Origin: Xestospongia bergquistia
Taxonomy: Eukaryota > Porifera > Demospongiae > Haplosclerida > Petrosiidae
Direction of reading: 5' to 3'
Length of the DNA stretch: 64,000 nt
Assembly: GCA_963965975.1 (NCBI GenBank)
Contig: OZ014412.1
Span: 6,078,501 to 6,142,500, forward strand
The notes beneath the pieces were generated by a model, which saw nothing but the letters and a program-made list of their open reading frames with translations, searched no databases and was not told the origin of the DNA. Made by a program: the position numbers and the translations under genes. Positions 37,095 to 49,989 of the stretch are shown piece after piece. Position 1 is the stretch's first letter, and every line of letters starts with the position of its first letter.

Positions 37095-37200
37095 TATGTA
37101 CATGTATATGTATATAGTACACCCACACACATATAGTAATTATAACATTCAGTTTACATTAAACTATCATAACATATTTCCTCTATAACCAACAAAATAT
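37095..37200 (+). repeat. Recurrent upstream element, copy before A4
   Basis: GTACATGTATATGTATATAG, CCCACACACATATAG and TTCAGTTTACATTAAACTA, about 0.82 kb before the A4 start. The ACATGTGGTCTG core is partly deleted. Confidence 0.6.
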
Positions 37201-37687
37201 AATATACAATATATAAAACAGGGAAAGATGACTTTACAATATTATTAGTACATATACATATATACCTGTATCTATATAGATACAACAACACCCACACACA
37301 GAGTAATTATAACATGTGATTGATTTTCAATACTTGTTTCCAATAATCATATTAAGTAGTATCATATAATTATATAATGGTAAACTGAAAATGATACTGT
37401 GCATTAATGATCAAGATTTATTCGTCAAGCATTAAAACTATTGACTTATGACAATATAGTTATTTTATATAGAAAAATAATAACTTACAGCTTTTACATT
37501 GATCATCATGAAGTATAACATTATTAACATTATAGGTAACATTTACATTAGGAAATATCTGTAGGTCCAGCAGGAAGTAGTATATTGCTGTGTATAGTTA
37601 ATGCTTAGGAACTGTATTTACTCTGAACAGTGAGAATAAAATAAGTATGTTTTTTTAAAATTTTATGTATACTTCATTAATTAGTAC

Positions 37688-37752
37688 TAGAGGCTGTATC
37701 ACTAATCACTACAGAGAATACAGAGAACTACACTATTGTTGTGATTTGGGAG
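37688..37752 (+). pseudogene. Orphan FN3 half-exon upstream of A4
   Basis: Shares the internal deletion seen upstream of A2 (21287-21351), another sign that units 2 and 4 are close relatives. Confidence 0.55.
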
Positions 37753-37815
37753 GTGTGCATTATTTATTTAGTAATGTAATTAGTCTACATTGTTACTAAA
37801 TAGACATTACACTAG

Positions 37816-37850
37816 TAATATATAAACTCAACACACAAAGACACCACCTC
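37816..37850 (+). promoter_or_regulatory. TATA-like box and conserved core promoter, A4
   Basis: AATATATAAACTC followed by CAAAGACACCACCTCC, about 100 bases before the ATG. Confidence 0.5.
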
Positions 37851-37920
37851 CATAAATAAGTATATCATTATATTACAGTACATAAGTTCATGATCCATTT
37901 AATCTACCAATATAGTCAAA

Positions 37921-39621
37921 ATGGATAAGTGTACTACAACATATTTGATTTCTCTTCTCTTACTTATCATAAGTGAGTTAATATATTATAACACAATATT
38001 TTTAGTTTATTTCTTATAGTGAACATAGAAGCTTCAGTTATAAGTCTAGACTGTAATCATGGAGTATGTCCACAGACACAAGGAGTATTCACTTGTACAA
38101 TAAATGGCAATGCAGCATTTTGGTATTCTCCTCTATCAGCTAGAAATCCCATTGCTATAGTACATTCTGAACTAGTTATTAATGTTGATAATTCTAGGTT
38201 TACTGCTGCTCTTGTGAGTAACAATTCTGGACTAATAACTACTTTAAGTTTTATTGGCACTACTGATAAGAATGGAACACAAGTCAGGTGTAGTAATACT
38301 GATAAAATAGGAATAGATGGAAGTTCAATGAATTGTACTATTATGATATCAGGTATGTCACTAACAGTATCATATATAACTAACATGTACTATCATTATA
38401 AGGTCCTCCAAGTGATGCTCCTACAGGACTGGGTTTTACAGCTCTCACAAACACTTCAGTCACTCTCTACTGGTCACCACCTCCTACTCTTCATCCTAAC
38501 TGTATAGTTAACTACACTGTTGAGATCAGGACAACCAGTGATAATATATTGATCAGTAGTCTTAGTACTGGTAGTAATATCACCAGTATTAATGTATCTA
38601 CTGGTCTCTATCAGTCAGTAGAGTATCAGTACAGAGTAGTAGGGTCTGATGCTATTGATAGATTAGGACCCTATAGTCAATATACTACATTCACTCTGGA
38701 TAGTAAGAATCAATTTTTTTTAATATCTTGAGTAACGTGCTTTACTAGTTCTACAAGCTGTACCACTAGTCACTTATACTATCACTAACAACACAGAGGA
38801 CTATACTATTTTTATTGTTTGGGAGGTATCATATTATTAATAAGTACTTGATATTATTCTAGTTTTATTTAGTCCCCTCTTTTCTCCTCTTGTCCTCCTC
38901 TCATGTACTACAAAGTCTATCACAACATATCAAGTTCACTAACTGTTAGTATAACTACTGTTACTAACATTACATTGACTGGAGTATTAGCTGGATATAC
39001 CTACATTATAACAGTGGTACCAGTTAATATACTAGGAGATGGATACCCTAATAAGATTATAGGTTATTTAAATATTATTGTAAAGTGTGTTATGTTTACT
39101 TCTCATACAGTTATTATTCCTAAAGAACCAATAAATACTAATGTTATAACAACTACAACTATAGTTATTACAAGTGATACTACATCTATTAGTAAGTACA
39201 AAATTTTAATTTAATTATTTACTTTGACAGTGACAGTATATTCATCAGTAACTGCTACTGTTTGTCCAAGTATGTCTTCACTACTATATAGTACAATTAG
39301 ATATATTTCTATTATAGCTAATGAAAAACAACAAACATCATATTTAGCAGGTAATAAACAAACATGTTACATTATTAAATTGTTTACTTAACAGTGAGTA
39401 TACCAGTCAGTATGTTCCTCTCGTCTCTATTAACTGCTGTTATTACTACACTTATTGTCTATCTCATTATGAGAAGGAGGAGCTACAATAAAGACACTCC
39501 ACCCACTACTACTACCCAATTAGGTCCAATATATGATGATGTTAAGTTACCACCAGAGACCTCAGAACAGAAAGATATCATTGAATTACAAGGAAATACT
39601 GCTTATGGATATATTAATTAA
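37921..39621 (+). CDS. A4: Ig-FN3-FN3 receptor, short tyrosine tail
   Basis: Exons: 37921-37972, 38020-38352, 38403-38702, 38749-38825, 38873-39062, 39111-39191, 39231-39269, 39318-39350, 39395-39621, giving 443 codons in frame. The Ig exon has its own C'-D segment (SARNPIAIVHSELVINVDNS) and last loop (SNTDKIGIDGSSMNC). FN3-a has one extra proline codon in the WSPPP motif. In the stalk the first of the two conserved cysteines is Tyr (VTVYSS), so one cysteine is left unpaired. The tail has one extra proline (KLPPETSEQKD) between PIYDDV and NTAYGYIN. Gene and 3' flank resemble A2 most closely. It appears intact. Confidence 0.85.
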
Positions 39622-40772
39622 GAACATGTTTTAACTTAAACTTTATTATACGTAATTGCTAAAAATTGGTCAAGTTATGTGATTACAGTATGTGTAATGT
39701 CTTGTTATAAAGAGTGATAATACTCACTTAGAAAAGTTATTATTTATTTAAGTTATTAAAGTCAATACTTATTGGCAACAAAATGGATAATAGAGTGAAT
39801 AATTTATTTATATCACTCAATTATTATTTTTATTATTTTTATTATTTTTATTTATGTTACTGCATTATTTCTATTGTTGAACTAACAAAGTTTGCATCAT
39901 TCAACATCTTAAGTATGTTCAGTTAATATGATACAAAATATATATATTTTATAAAAATTAAAAAAAAAATTAAATTCAAAAATTTTATGTAAAGTTCATA
40001 AAAACAAAAATTACATTGACAATGAAAAGTACATGTACAATTTTTAGCATTAAGTCACTGATATCATTTATTTATCAAAAATTACTACAAGTTATATACA
40101 ATATGAACAATATGAAATATGATATCATTAATAGTTGTTATCGTTAATATTATTATCAATTATAAATTGTATTTTTCTCTTTTAGTTAATGACTGGTTGG
40201 ATTGGTTGTTTTAAAAAACTCAGTCTTAACATGAGCATCACCTTTTAGTAAATATAAGAGGTATCTCTACATTATATATTTAAAAAATGAAATAACATAA
40301 TGTGGATTACAATATAGGATGACAAAAGTATGGACACAATGTATAGAGATTTATTGTAACAAATAAATTCCACATAACAACTTATTTGCATACAAATAAC
40401 AGTTGATATCACAATAGTATATCTCATGTCATAATGAAGTAATTTGTTTGTTAAATGTTTGGTATTAATTGTCAGCATTCCATGTTATGACATTTTAAAA
40501 TTGATTTTCATTACTTGATCATATTTTACATCATGATCACTGCACACATTGCAAACAATTATACTTTTTGCCTAATATTAGGGTGACTGCTTTCTATCCT
40601 GTTCTTCTTCCAACATTCATTTTATTTAGCATATTTTAAAAGACTATAATTCAACCTTAACAATGTAACTAAAACTACAAAAATATTATAATTAACAACT
40701 TGTTTTAAGGAGAAAGAACTTTCATTTTATTTTTACTTATATAGGGCTTGTTATATGTATATAAACACTTAC
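39622..40772. other. A4 3' flank and spacer
   Basis: Duplicate of the region after A2 (23213-24313). AT-rich, with no exon seen. Confidence 0.6.
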
Positions 40773-40871
40773 TCTGTTAACAATGTCTAAATTGGCTCCT
40801 TTCTGTGTTAAAATCAAAACAACATCTTTGTATCCCTTCTTTGCTACTAACATCACTGGAGTAGATCCCTC
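40773..40871 (-). CDS. Isolated single-ankyrin-repeat exon
   Basis: A 99-base phase-0 reverse-strand exon encoding STPVMLVAKKGYKDVV then LILTQKGANLDIVNR. CAG acceptor and GTAAGT donor. Confidence 0.6.
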
Positions 40872-42260
40872 CTGAATATATTATAATAACCATTAATGTG
40901 TACCAAGACAACATATAATAACAGTTGTATATTATCAATATTAAGACTGTTATATATGTATTACATCACTATACTAGTAACATTACAAATTAAGACAACA
41001 TTATATTAATGACAATAATCACTCATACACTAAATAAACCACTCTTAATAATTCTTATAATAATGACACTAATACAAATAACACTCTACAGTTATACATA
41101 ATCATTATATCACAATAGATACAAGTCATCACAATACTATAATTATGAAAAACATTGAGTAAATAAAATGAAAACGTTGCTTTGAAATACACTTAGAATT
41201 TATATTACATTATATCACACTTACTGACTATTATATTGTAAATGACACATTCATATCATAAGTAGATTTTTTTCTATTAGTCACAACTTTTCTTTTAGCT
41301 TACACACACAAAGCTAGCTTCTGACTCTCAACTAAAATGGTTTAAAATTCATCATTATATACTATTATGACACCATATAAAATAATTTGATTAAATTGTG
41401 GGTATAGTATACGTTCTATATACTTTCAGAAACTTGTACTTTTTCTGCTAATTCTGGGTCATGTTATAGTAGATATCCATGATGGTTTTTTAATTAAACA
41501 ATCAGTCAATGTGAACTATTTTCTTATAGAGGTTGTGATGGTAGATTCTCTACATTAGAACAGTGTACTTATACTTGTGGTAAGTATAATATGACATTGG
41601 TTATTATTTGTATCTATAGTTGTATAGGTTGTTCATTAGGTACAATGTGTTCAAAGTGTAGAATCAATCCTTGTTCTACTTCAAAATGTCCAGCATTTCC
41701 CAGTGATATATGTGAAGTTGATATGTGTACTAATAATAAATGCTCTGCTAAGTACTTTGTAGAATTTAAAGAAGTGACAAACATTTTGTGGTAAGTAACA
41801 TTGGATTGTAGATTTAGAAGATCATGTGGATTACTTAGCATACATCAGTATCTGTTCACTTATTTTCTTATAAGAAAGCATACAACACTAAGTATAACAA
41901 AACATATTTATGAGGTAAATTAATAATTTATTTGTTTATTTCTCAGATGTTTGTACACTTCCTGTTAAGATTTGTCCACGTAATAATAGTGTGATTCGTT
42001 GATTCTTTAACAATGAGTTAGGATGTTCATTGTCAGGAGTTCCTGTATGGAATGCATTCAAACTTGTGGTAAATTAATAAAAGTGACCGATTTTATGATA
42101 CAATATGTATATTATAGTGGCACAATATTTGAAATTATTAATAGACTTCATTAGACTTAGAGCCTTGAATAAGACCTGTATTGTATTTCTCAGACAATGT
42201 CTCTGTTGAATAGTAAAGTTATAATATAATAGTCAATTGTTCATTATTACTGAAAATGTG

Positions 42261-42263
<3 letters not shown>

Positions 42264-42307
<44 letters not shown>

Positions 42308-42393
42308 ATATATAATATATATATAATATAATATACATAATATAATATATTATATTATATTATATACATATTATATATTATATTATATTATGT
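42264..42393. repeat. (TA)n and ATAT-rich tract
   Basis: About 20 TA units followed by ATAATATA-type sequence, in the intron before cysteine-rich exon b. A similar tract is at 55706-55832. Confidence 0.9.
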
Positions 42394-42842
42394 AGGTTCA
42401 TTATGCCCACATGATGTTAAAAAGTACCATGCCTCGGTGATCCTTGTGAAGTGTCTAGTTGTCCCAATTATCCCAATAGTGTGTGTGTATCTAGTTCATG
42501 TAGTCAATGTTCTGCTCATTATTACAACAGTTCTGGTATGAATGTAACTAACACTTGTAGTAAGTACATTTCATAAAATATAGGAGTAATGACAACTATA
42601 CAAAGACATTTACAATGAACATTGAATGATATGTTAATATATAACTATAAAAGCAACTATTTTGTAGCAACATGTCCTGCTAACAAACCTTCCATTATCT
42701 GTCATATTAATCCTTGTGATTGTCAAACTTTTCCAAAGCTGATAGATCTAGTTGATGTAAGGATAAATTCATTGTTAATCAAGAAGATATCACTGAGCAA
42801 TGTAGCATGATATCATTGAAATCAATGTTTAAATTGTTTCAG

Positions 42843-42976
42843 GTATGTGTCCATTAGAAGGAGAGATACTTAAACCATGTGGTACATCATGTCATCAAAA
42901 CTGTACTAGTGTTTTAACAGAAGAGCTCATTTGTTTACCTGTTTGTCTTCCAGGATGTGATTGTCCAGCTGGTCAA
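42843..42976 (+). CDS. TIL (trypsin-inhibitor-like) domain exon, open
   Basis: The exon has a CAG acceptor and a GTAAGA donor. It encodes CPLEGEILKPCGTSCHQNC, then ICLPVCLPGCDCPAGQ: eight cysteines in the TIL order, with the GCDCPAGQ end. Copies in units 2, 3 and 7 have a one-base loss that creates TGA after the TSV segment. This copy is the only one that reads through. It belongs to the K5 module, whose other exons are damaged. Confidence 0.6.
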
Positions 42977-43985
42977 GTAAGATTATTTCATTACATGTAG
43001 TCATCATTACATGTATTATATCACTGTTGTATTTATATTCAGATATCAGAAGAGGCTTCTAAAAATGTGTTTATCTTAATGAGTGTCCTTCTCCTTGTGA
43101 ACCTATATCTCAGAATTATTCAAATATTAATAAACTTCTCTAATGACAAGTGTAATTGTCCTATATGTACAGGTATGTAAAGCTCATAAATCATGTATAG
43201 TATAATATCTCTGATATCAGATTACTTCTATTGAAGGTCAAGCTCATCAAATAAGTGACACTTGTACTCATACATGTACAACACATCACTATATCTGTGC
43301 TCAAGAAAACCTACCCAGCTGTTCTTGTCCTGGTGGACAGGTTATTTATGATGGAAGAGGATGTTGTGTATATCTCCAGAACAGTCCAAGTAAGAAATGC
43401 TTATGAATTATTTAATTTATCATCATGAGCATTAAATCTGTAAATTAAGGAACCTTGTACTGGTCATGTTTTAAGATACTTATATAATACAATCAGTCAA
43501 AAGTGTGAACAATTTCAGTATGTGGTGATTGTTTAGCTAATGAAAACAATTTTTACTGACTATTGCCTGTGAAGGAAAAGGTAGTAGTCAATGCTTATAT
43601 CTTTTATCGTTAAATTGTAGCAATAAATTTAATTTCATAGTTTATATAAATTATAAAATTACAATATATGCACATAATTACGTTGTAATATTCATTAATT
43701 ATAATATTATTATTTTAATGATTAGAATGTCCACTAACTTGCTCAATTAAAAGAAGAGCTCCCTCATCAGATTCACTTCAACAATCAACCTGTCCAGGTG
43801 GATGTGTGGTATCTAACTGTTTTGTGTCCATATTATATTGTGACAAATCCATTAACCAATACAGTTATATAATACTACTAATACCAGTGTTATTATTACT
43901 GGATCCAGACTAACTCCTGGTCAATATTATAATATTAATATCACAGCTATTAATATCATTGGACCTGGTCTAGTACTTATGATAA

Positions 43986-44742
43986 ATAGTGAGTTAATAT
44001 AATATTGTAAAGAAATAGATTAGCTTTACTTGTAATACCATGTAACAACAATGACATGTTCTTTATCATGTTAGTACATCTATACTTGTATTAACATTTA
44101 TTGTTTGATCTTCAAACATAAAATATTGAGTTCAATTAATAAAAATATATTAACTACCCAAAATAGCATTTTTTGATAATCCATTTAACAATTTATTGTT
44201 TAGACATAGTATTTCTACTTAATACATTATCATCAATATATATATATAGCGACCTTGATATTATATTAACAATGATGATATATCTTGTGTAATCATGCAC
44301 GCACTTAATATATATCATGTCTTTTCACATTTGCTATTAAGAGGAGAAGTCACACCTCAAATCAATATGAAGACATTTAAGTTACCAGAGAGAAAGGAAA
44401 TATACTGTATTTATACATTACACATGTTTTACACGTATTTTGTTTGTATGTTAATTTTAGTTAAATAAGTTTTAAACTATTACAATCATTGGAGCTGTCG
44501 GAGATCTTACATCAATAGTCTTCTCACCAGAACTCCCTTTGTTATAAATTTGATGTAAGTTGTAGTCTAATTTTTAATTGCAGCTGTAAATAGCCTTTTA
44601 TCACTGTACTATGTAGCTCATAAAAACGAATTGTTCCTTAAATAATTCACTGAAATAAATATATTTTATCTATGTAAATAAAGTAAACATTTGTGTTATA
44701 ATGTATACTTCATATATTGAAAGTAAAGAGCTACAACATTTT
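43986..44742. other. Spacer shared with unit 7
   Basis: Matches 56666-57370 closely in order and sequence. No open exon is seen. Confidence 0.6.
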
Positions 44743-44975
44743 AAAGAATGTCGACAGACACAAGAAGCAGTTACTTGTACAAGAACTGACAATGTAGCAG
44801 CTTGGAATTCTCCTTCATCACGTAGTACTCCCATTACTAAAATAAGTTATGGACAAGTTAGTAATGTTGATTATTGATTTATTGCTACTCTTGTGAGTAT
44901 TAACGATCATGTACCAACAAGTAATATAAGTTTTACTGGCACTACTGTTAAGAATGGAACACAAGTCAGGTATGT
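44743..44975 (+). pseudogene. Relic Ig exon
   Basis: Resembles the receptor Ig exon: CRQTQEAVTCTRTDNVAAW, the FIATLVSIN region and the NGTQVR end before a GTATGT donor-like site. TGA at 44875-44877 interrupts it, and the leader half and first cysteine are missing. The same relic with the same stop is at 57371-57606. Confidence 0.7.
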
Positions 44976-45894
44976 TGCTATATAGATACAACCTCAATGA
45001 CTTGAACTATTATAAAATGTATCTTGCTTAAGATTTTTGGGTTGTCTGTCCTGGTAAAATTTACACAAATTAATGTAATGTCTACTTCACCTAATTAATG
45101 TTTATTAAAACAAGAATGTTACAACCATAACACATATTGGTGTGTATATGAGTATGTGTGTGCGTGTGTATTTATGCATGTATGTATGTATATATATAAT
45201 TATATATAATGTTACACTATAAATACTGTTATTGCTCTCTCTCTTGTATTGCAAAGGCCATCATAACATATCAGGTTCACTAAATTCTATTACAGCTGTT
45301 AATATAACAATTAAAATAGACTTACTTTTATTATAGCTAATAATTAGTATTTAGTTCTAAAAATATTATTGAGTATATTAAAATTAACAAAAAAGGTAAT
45401 GTTGATTGTTTTTATTTGATGATATTGAGATCACTAATGATTTAAAAATACAACAAAAGAATATAACAAAAAATTTAAACAAATAGTTAATAATGTGTTA
45501 TCAGGTTTTTTTAATTTTTGCAATTTACTTTCACTTTTCCTAGTATGTACATGTACCTATATATAGTACTCAACAACCCCCCTCCCACATAAAGTATGTG
45601 GTTTGTTCAGTTTACATTATATTACAGTTATTACTTAAAACTAATACTTGTATTTTCAAAGTAATTGTGTTATTTACATAATGCATTAATTACAGCTGGT
45701 AATTAATTGGTATTCAGTTCTAAAAATATAATATAAAATTTAAGATGACAACTTGGCAAGGTTGATTGATAACGAGATTACCAATTACTGGAAAAATATA
45801 ACAAAATAACATAACAGTAAAGAAATTTAAAGAAATGCGTCATTATTTTTTTAATATTTTTGTAAAATATGCTACAATTTTTTTTATCATTCAC
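44976..45894. other. AT-rich spacer with repeat fragments
   Basis: It holds short pieces shared with other units (GTCTGTCCTGGTAAAATTTA, similar to 9590) and a fragment like the FN3-b start near 45235-45290. No usable exon is seen. Confidence 0.45.
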
Positions 45895-46600
45895 AAGTAT
45901 GTACATACACTTGTACATATTTAGATGCAACAAGATCAAAAAACATAAGAGTAATTATAACATGTGGTCTGTTCAGTTTACAATAACTATCATAACATGT
46001 GTACTTGTTTCCTTTATAATTATAAAACAAAGAATATGTCTTTATAATATTACTAGTACATATAATATATATATATATATATACCTGTATCTATATAGAT
46101 GCTACACATAGAGTAATTATAACATGTGGTCTGTTCAGTTTACATTAACTATCATAACATATGTACTTCATTTCCTTTATAATAAAGAAAGTTAACTTTA
46201 TAATATTATTATATATAATATTTCCTTTATAGACAAACAAAATGTACAGTTATGAAAACAAAGAGGTATCTCTGTACATAATTAGTAACTTATAGCTTTT
46301 ATATTTCATCATCATCAAGTATGACAACATAAACATTACATTACATTAGGAAATATCTTTGCTATGTATAGTTAAGTTAGGAAGTGCCTGTAGGTGACAG
46401 GAAACCGGAAGTGATATATTGCTGTGTATAGTTCATGTTTTGTACTTTGTTTCCTTAATAATTATAAAACAAAGAATATGTCTTTATAATATTACTAGTA
46501 CATATATAATATATACATATACCTGTATCTATATAGATGCCACACATAAAGTAATTATAACATGTGGTTTGTTCAGTGTACATTAACTATCATAACATAA
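45895..46600 (+). repeat. Recurrent upstream element, three copies before B5
   Basis: Copies at about 45895-46020, 46090-46200 and 46440-46600, each with ATAACATGTGGTCTGTTCAG or a close variant. They alternate with CTGTATCTATATAGATGC. The element is amplified here compared with units 1 and 2. Confidence 0.7.
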
Positions 46601-46708
46601 ACTGGAAGTGATACATTGCTGTGTATAGTTAAGGTTTAGCCAGTGTCTTTACAATGAAATAAATATAAGTTTCTTAATATTTTGTATATACTTTATTGAT
46701 TAGTTATT

Positions 46709-46772
46709 TAGGCTGCATCATTTATAATGTTATCAAGAACACAGACAACTACACTATTGTTGTCATTTGAGA
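46709..46772 (+). pseudogene. Orphan FN3 half-exon upstream of B5
   Basis: Diverged copy of the receptor fourth exon, sharing the deletion form seen upstream of A3 and B7. Confidence 0.5.
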
Positions 46773-46836
46773 GGTGTGTATTATTTATTTAGTAATATAA
46801 TTAGTCTAAATGTTATTAAATAGACATTATACTAAT

Positions 46837-46870
46837 AATATATAAACCCAACCCACAAAGACACCACCTC
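46837..46870 (+). promoter_or_regulatory. TATA-like box and conserved core promoter, B5
   Basis: AATATATAAACCC followed by CCACAAAGACACCACCTC, about 100 bases before the ATG. Confidence 0.5.
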
Positions 46871-46942
46871 CATAAATAAGTCTATTCATTATATTACAAT
46901 ATCATAAGTTCATGACCCATATAGTCTACTAATGCAGTCAAA

Positions 46943-49900
46943 ATGGATAAGTGTACTACAACATATTTGATTTCTCTTCTCTTACTTATCATAAGTGAGT
47001 TAATATATTATAACACAATATTTTTAGTTTATTTCTTATAGTGAAAATAGAAGCTTCAGTTATAAGTCTAGACTGTAATCATGGAGTATGTCCACAGACA
47101 CAAGGAGTATTCACTTGTACAATAAATGGCAATGTAGCATATTGGTATTCTCCTCCATCAGGTAGAACTCTTGTAGCTACAGTAACTTCTGAACTAGTAT
47201 ATAATGATACTAAAGCTGGGTTTGTTGCTGCTCTTGTGAGTATTAACAATTCTGGACTAACAGCTAATTTAACTTTTACTGCCACTACTGATAAGAATGG
47301 AACACAAGTCAGGTGTAGTAGTACTGATAAAATAAGAATAGATGGAAGTTCAATGATTTGTACTATTATGATATCAGGTATGTCACTAACAGTATCATAT
47401 ATAACTAACATGTACTATCATTATAAGGTCCTCCAAGTGATCCTCCTACAGGACTGGGTTTTACAGCTCTCACAAACACTTCAATCACTCTCTACTGGTC
47501 ACCTCCTACTCTTCATCCTAACTGTATAGTTAACTACACTGTTGAGATCAGGACAACCTCTGATAATAAACTGATCAGTAGTCTTAGTACTGGTAGTAAT
47601 ATCACCAGTATTAGTGTATCTACTGGTCTCTCTCAATCGATAGAGTATCAGTACAGAGTAGTAGGGTCTGATGCTATCAATAGATTAGGACCCTATAGTC
47701 AATATACCAACTTTACTCTGGATGGTGAGAATGGAATAATTTTAATATTTAACTAATACTTCATTAGTTCTACAGGCTATACCTCTAATTACTCATTATT
47801 CATGATATTACAAAGAATACAGATAAATATACTATTGTTCTTAATTGGAAGGTATATATTATATTTAATAATATTGTTACTCTAGTATCCTTTAGTCACC
47901 TCCTATTTCCTCTCATCCTCCTCTCTTGTACTACAAAGTCTATTACAACATATCAGGTTCACTAAGTGTTAATGTAACTACTGTTACTAACATTACATTG
48001 ACTGGAGTACTAGCTGGATATACTTACATTATAACAGTGGTACCAGTTAATATACTAGGAGATGGATACCCTAATAAGACTATAGGTTATTTAAATATTA
48101 TTATAAAGTGTGTTATGTTTACTTCTCATACAGTTGTCATTCCTGATAAAGAACCAGTTATTACTAGTAGTAGTGTTGTAACGTCATCTCAACATCATAG
48201 TAAGTTTAATATAAAAAAATATTTTAGTTTAAAACAATCAACTATTTATCATCAATAACATCATTAGATATACTTAGTACATTGTCTAAGACTATAGTCA
48301 TGACAAGTGATATATCAAAAATTAGTGAGTGTACAATAATGTATTAAATGTTACTGTCATACTTAACTTGTGATGGAGTATAGAACCTACAAGTACTTCA
48401 ATGTCTTCATTACAAATTATAGCTGAGACAGTTACTGCATCCTCAAACTTAGGTAGTATGTCCTATGTATTTTGAAAATGCTTGTTAAAATTATTCTAAT
48501 AAAATTAACTATTTCTACTTTAACAGTCACTACTATAACATCATCATCATCATCATCTGTTGGAATATATTATGCTATTGGGGTTATTGGAGGTATTATT
48601 GTTGTCATCCTAATTGCTGTAGTATTAGTTCTAACTGGTTGTATAATGATTAGAAGACAAAATAAAAGTGAGACCCTCTAGTAATTTCTTGATGCTTTAA
48701 ACTCTTAATATAGATAACAAACCAAGTGGTAGTCCATTAACTATTTCTCTGAGGTAAGCTAATACAATCATATATGTTAACAGTTCAATGATCATACTTT
48801 AGAAGTATCAAAGACAATAACATAGAAAAGGTATAATATTGTTACTTACATGTATAAAGATAAGAACAGGAATAAAGTTTCAAATCCTATACAACATCTA
48901 CACAATAAATTAAATAAGATATAACATCTATTGATATCAAAGTGAACATTAAACTTACTATTAGTTGTAACATATTCAAGCAATCTAATGTCAGGAGTTA
49001 GTCATCATTCCTTTAAATTAGAATTATTAATTAATAGTCAATCACATCCGGTCTTTATTAATTTTATTATAGTTATCTTCAAATCCCATCTATGCTCAAG
49101 TAAACAAGAAACCACAACCATTATCTCTGAAACATGATGAAATACCTCCTCCCATACCACCTTACTTACCTGATAATGACCAACCACCTCCTATACCTCT
49201 GTTCTATGGAGGAGACGAACCTCGTGTACCTCTATATAATGGACTTTTTACAGCTCAGTATTCTGAAGTCAAGAGAAAAGATATGGCACCTCATGTACTA
49301 CCTCATAACAATACAACATCTGGAGGAGAATACTCAGTATTAAAGAGAGATAATATACCTAATGTACCACTATATGATGTGACAGCTGGAGGAGACTATT
49401 CTGTCATAAGTAGAGATGATATACCTTATGGTACATCAGTTGGAGGTGAGTATTCTGTCTTGAAGAGAGAAGATAGAGAGGTTAGTTAACTATAGATCAA
49501 CACTTATAGTCTAATTTATAATGTTATTATTATAGAGCAGAGAAAATAATTTTCAGTTACAACAGACTGGTTTGTATTCAACTCTAAATAATGAAGTAAG
49601 AGATAATACAGTACACTATATCATAATAACTTACATCATATTAGATAAATAAACCAATTGGAGTCAGAGCTGAGCCAAAAGGAGCTGGAGGTATAATATA
49701 TGAACTAGGCAACGTTCCTAAGAACAGACCAATAGCACCTCCTACATCAATTGCAGAGAAGTCTATTATCTACTCTGATATCAAGGCACCAACTGATCCT
49801 AATAAGGTATCACATGTCACGATACATTACTGTTGCTATAGTAACCATTCTCTTCTTTGTCACTAACAGAGGCTCTCTACAAAAGGTGCAATGATTCAGG

Positions 49901-49989
49901 CTCAGGTAGGAGAACCACAACTTCTACGACATCTTCCTAAGCCTGATACCAAGGAGGTTCCCATGTCATATGAGGACAGTCAACAATAA
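46943..49989 (+). CDS. B5: Ig-FN3-FN3 receptor, long multi-tyrosine tail (frame broken in exon 4)
   Basis: Head exons: 46943-46994, 47042-47377 (Ig), 47428-47724 (FN3-a), 47768-47851, 47896-48085 (FN3-b), 48134-48199. Stalk: 48268-48324, 48423-48452. TM: 48527-48667 (Ser run, then YYAIGVIGGIIVVILIAVVL). Tail: 48714-48753, 48803-48830, 49073-49480, 49536-49595, 49645-49806, 49870-49989. All phases fit if exon 4 had its usual 77 bases, but it has 84: seven extra bases (about 47794-47800) shift the frame and expose TGA. The tail is proline-rich (IPPPIPPYLP) with YAQV, YSEV, YSVL, YSVI, YSVL, YSTL and the ITIM-like IIYSDI. Either this copy is a recent pseudogene or splicing avoids the insertion. 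Confidence 0.75.

Larger units (their letters stand above)
41430..43985 (+). pseudogene. K5: most complete Kunitz/cysteine-rich/TIL module
   Basis: Kunitz-1 41430-41579 (TGA at 41480-41482, then TAA); cysteine-rich exon a 41628 to about 41790, open to an extra T; Kunitz-2 about 41948-42070 (Trp replaced by TGA); cysteine-rich exon b about 42396-42560, ending SGMNVTNTC; exon c about 42668-42805 (CPANKPSIICHINPCDC); TIL 42843-42976, fully open; TIL end from 43043 (one-base loss); second cysteine-rich exon about 43238-43389, open; Kunitz-3 remnant about 43450-43600; TCSIKRR exon near 43727; FN3-like end about 43830-43980 (NINITAINIIGPG). Taken together it looks like a former secreted protease-inhibitor-like protein with an FN3 end. 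Scattered stops argue against function. Confidence 0.65.

Noticed and set aside
41480..41482. TGA in the Kunitz exons as a recoded (selenocysteine) codon
   Set aside because: The intact copy has GGA (Gly) there, the family has no selenocysteine at that place, and the same modules carry other stops and frameshifts.
48472..48681. Open frame beginning with MKMLVKIILIK as a separate small membrane protein (also 60813-61022)
   Set aside because: The first part lies in the intron before the type-B membrane exon, and splice phase places the TM segment in the receptor.
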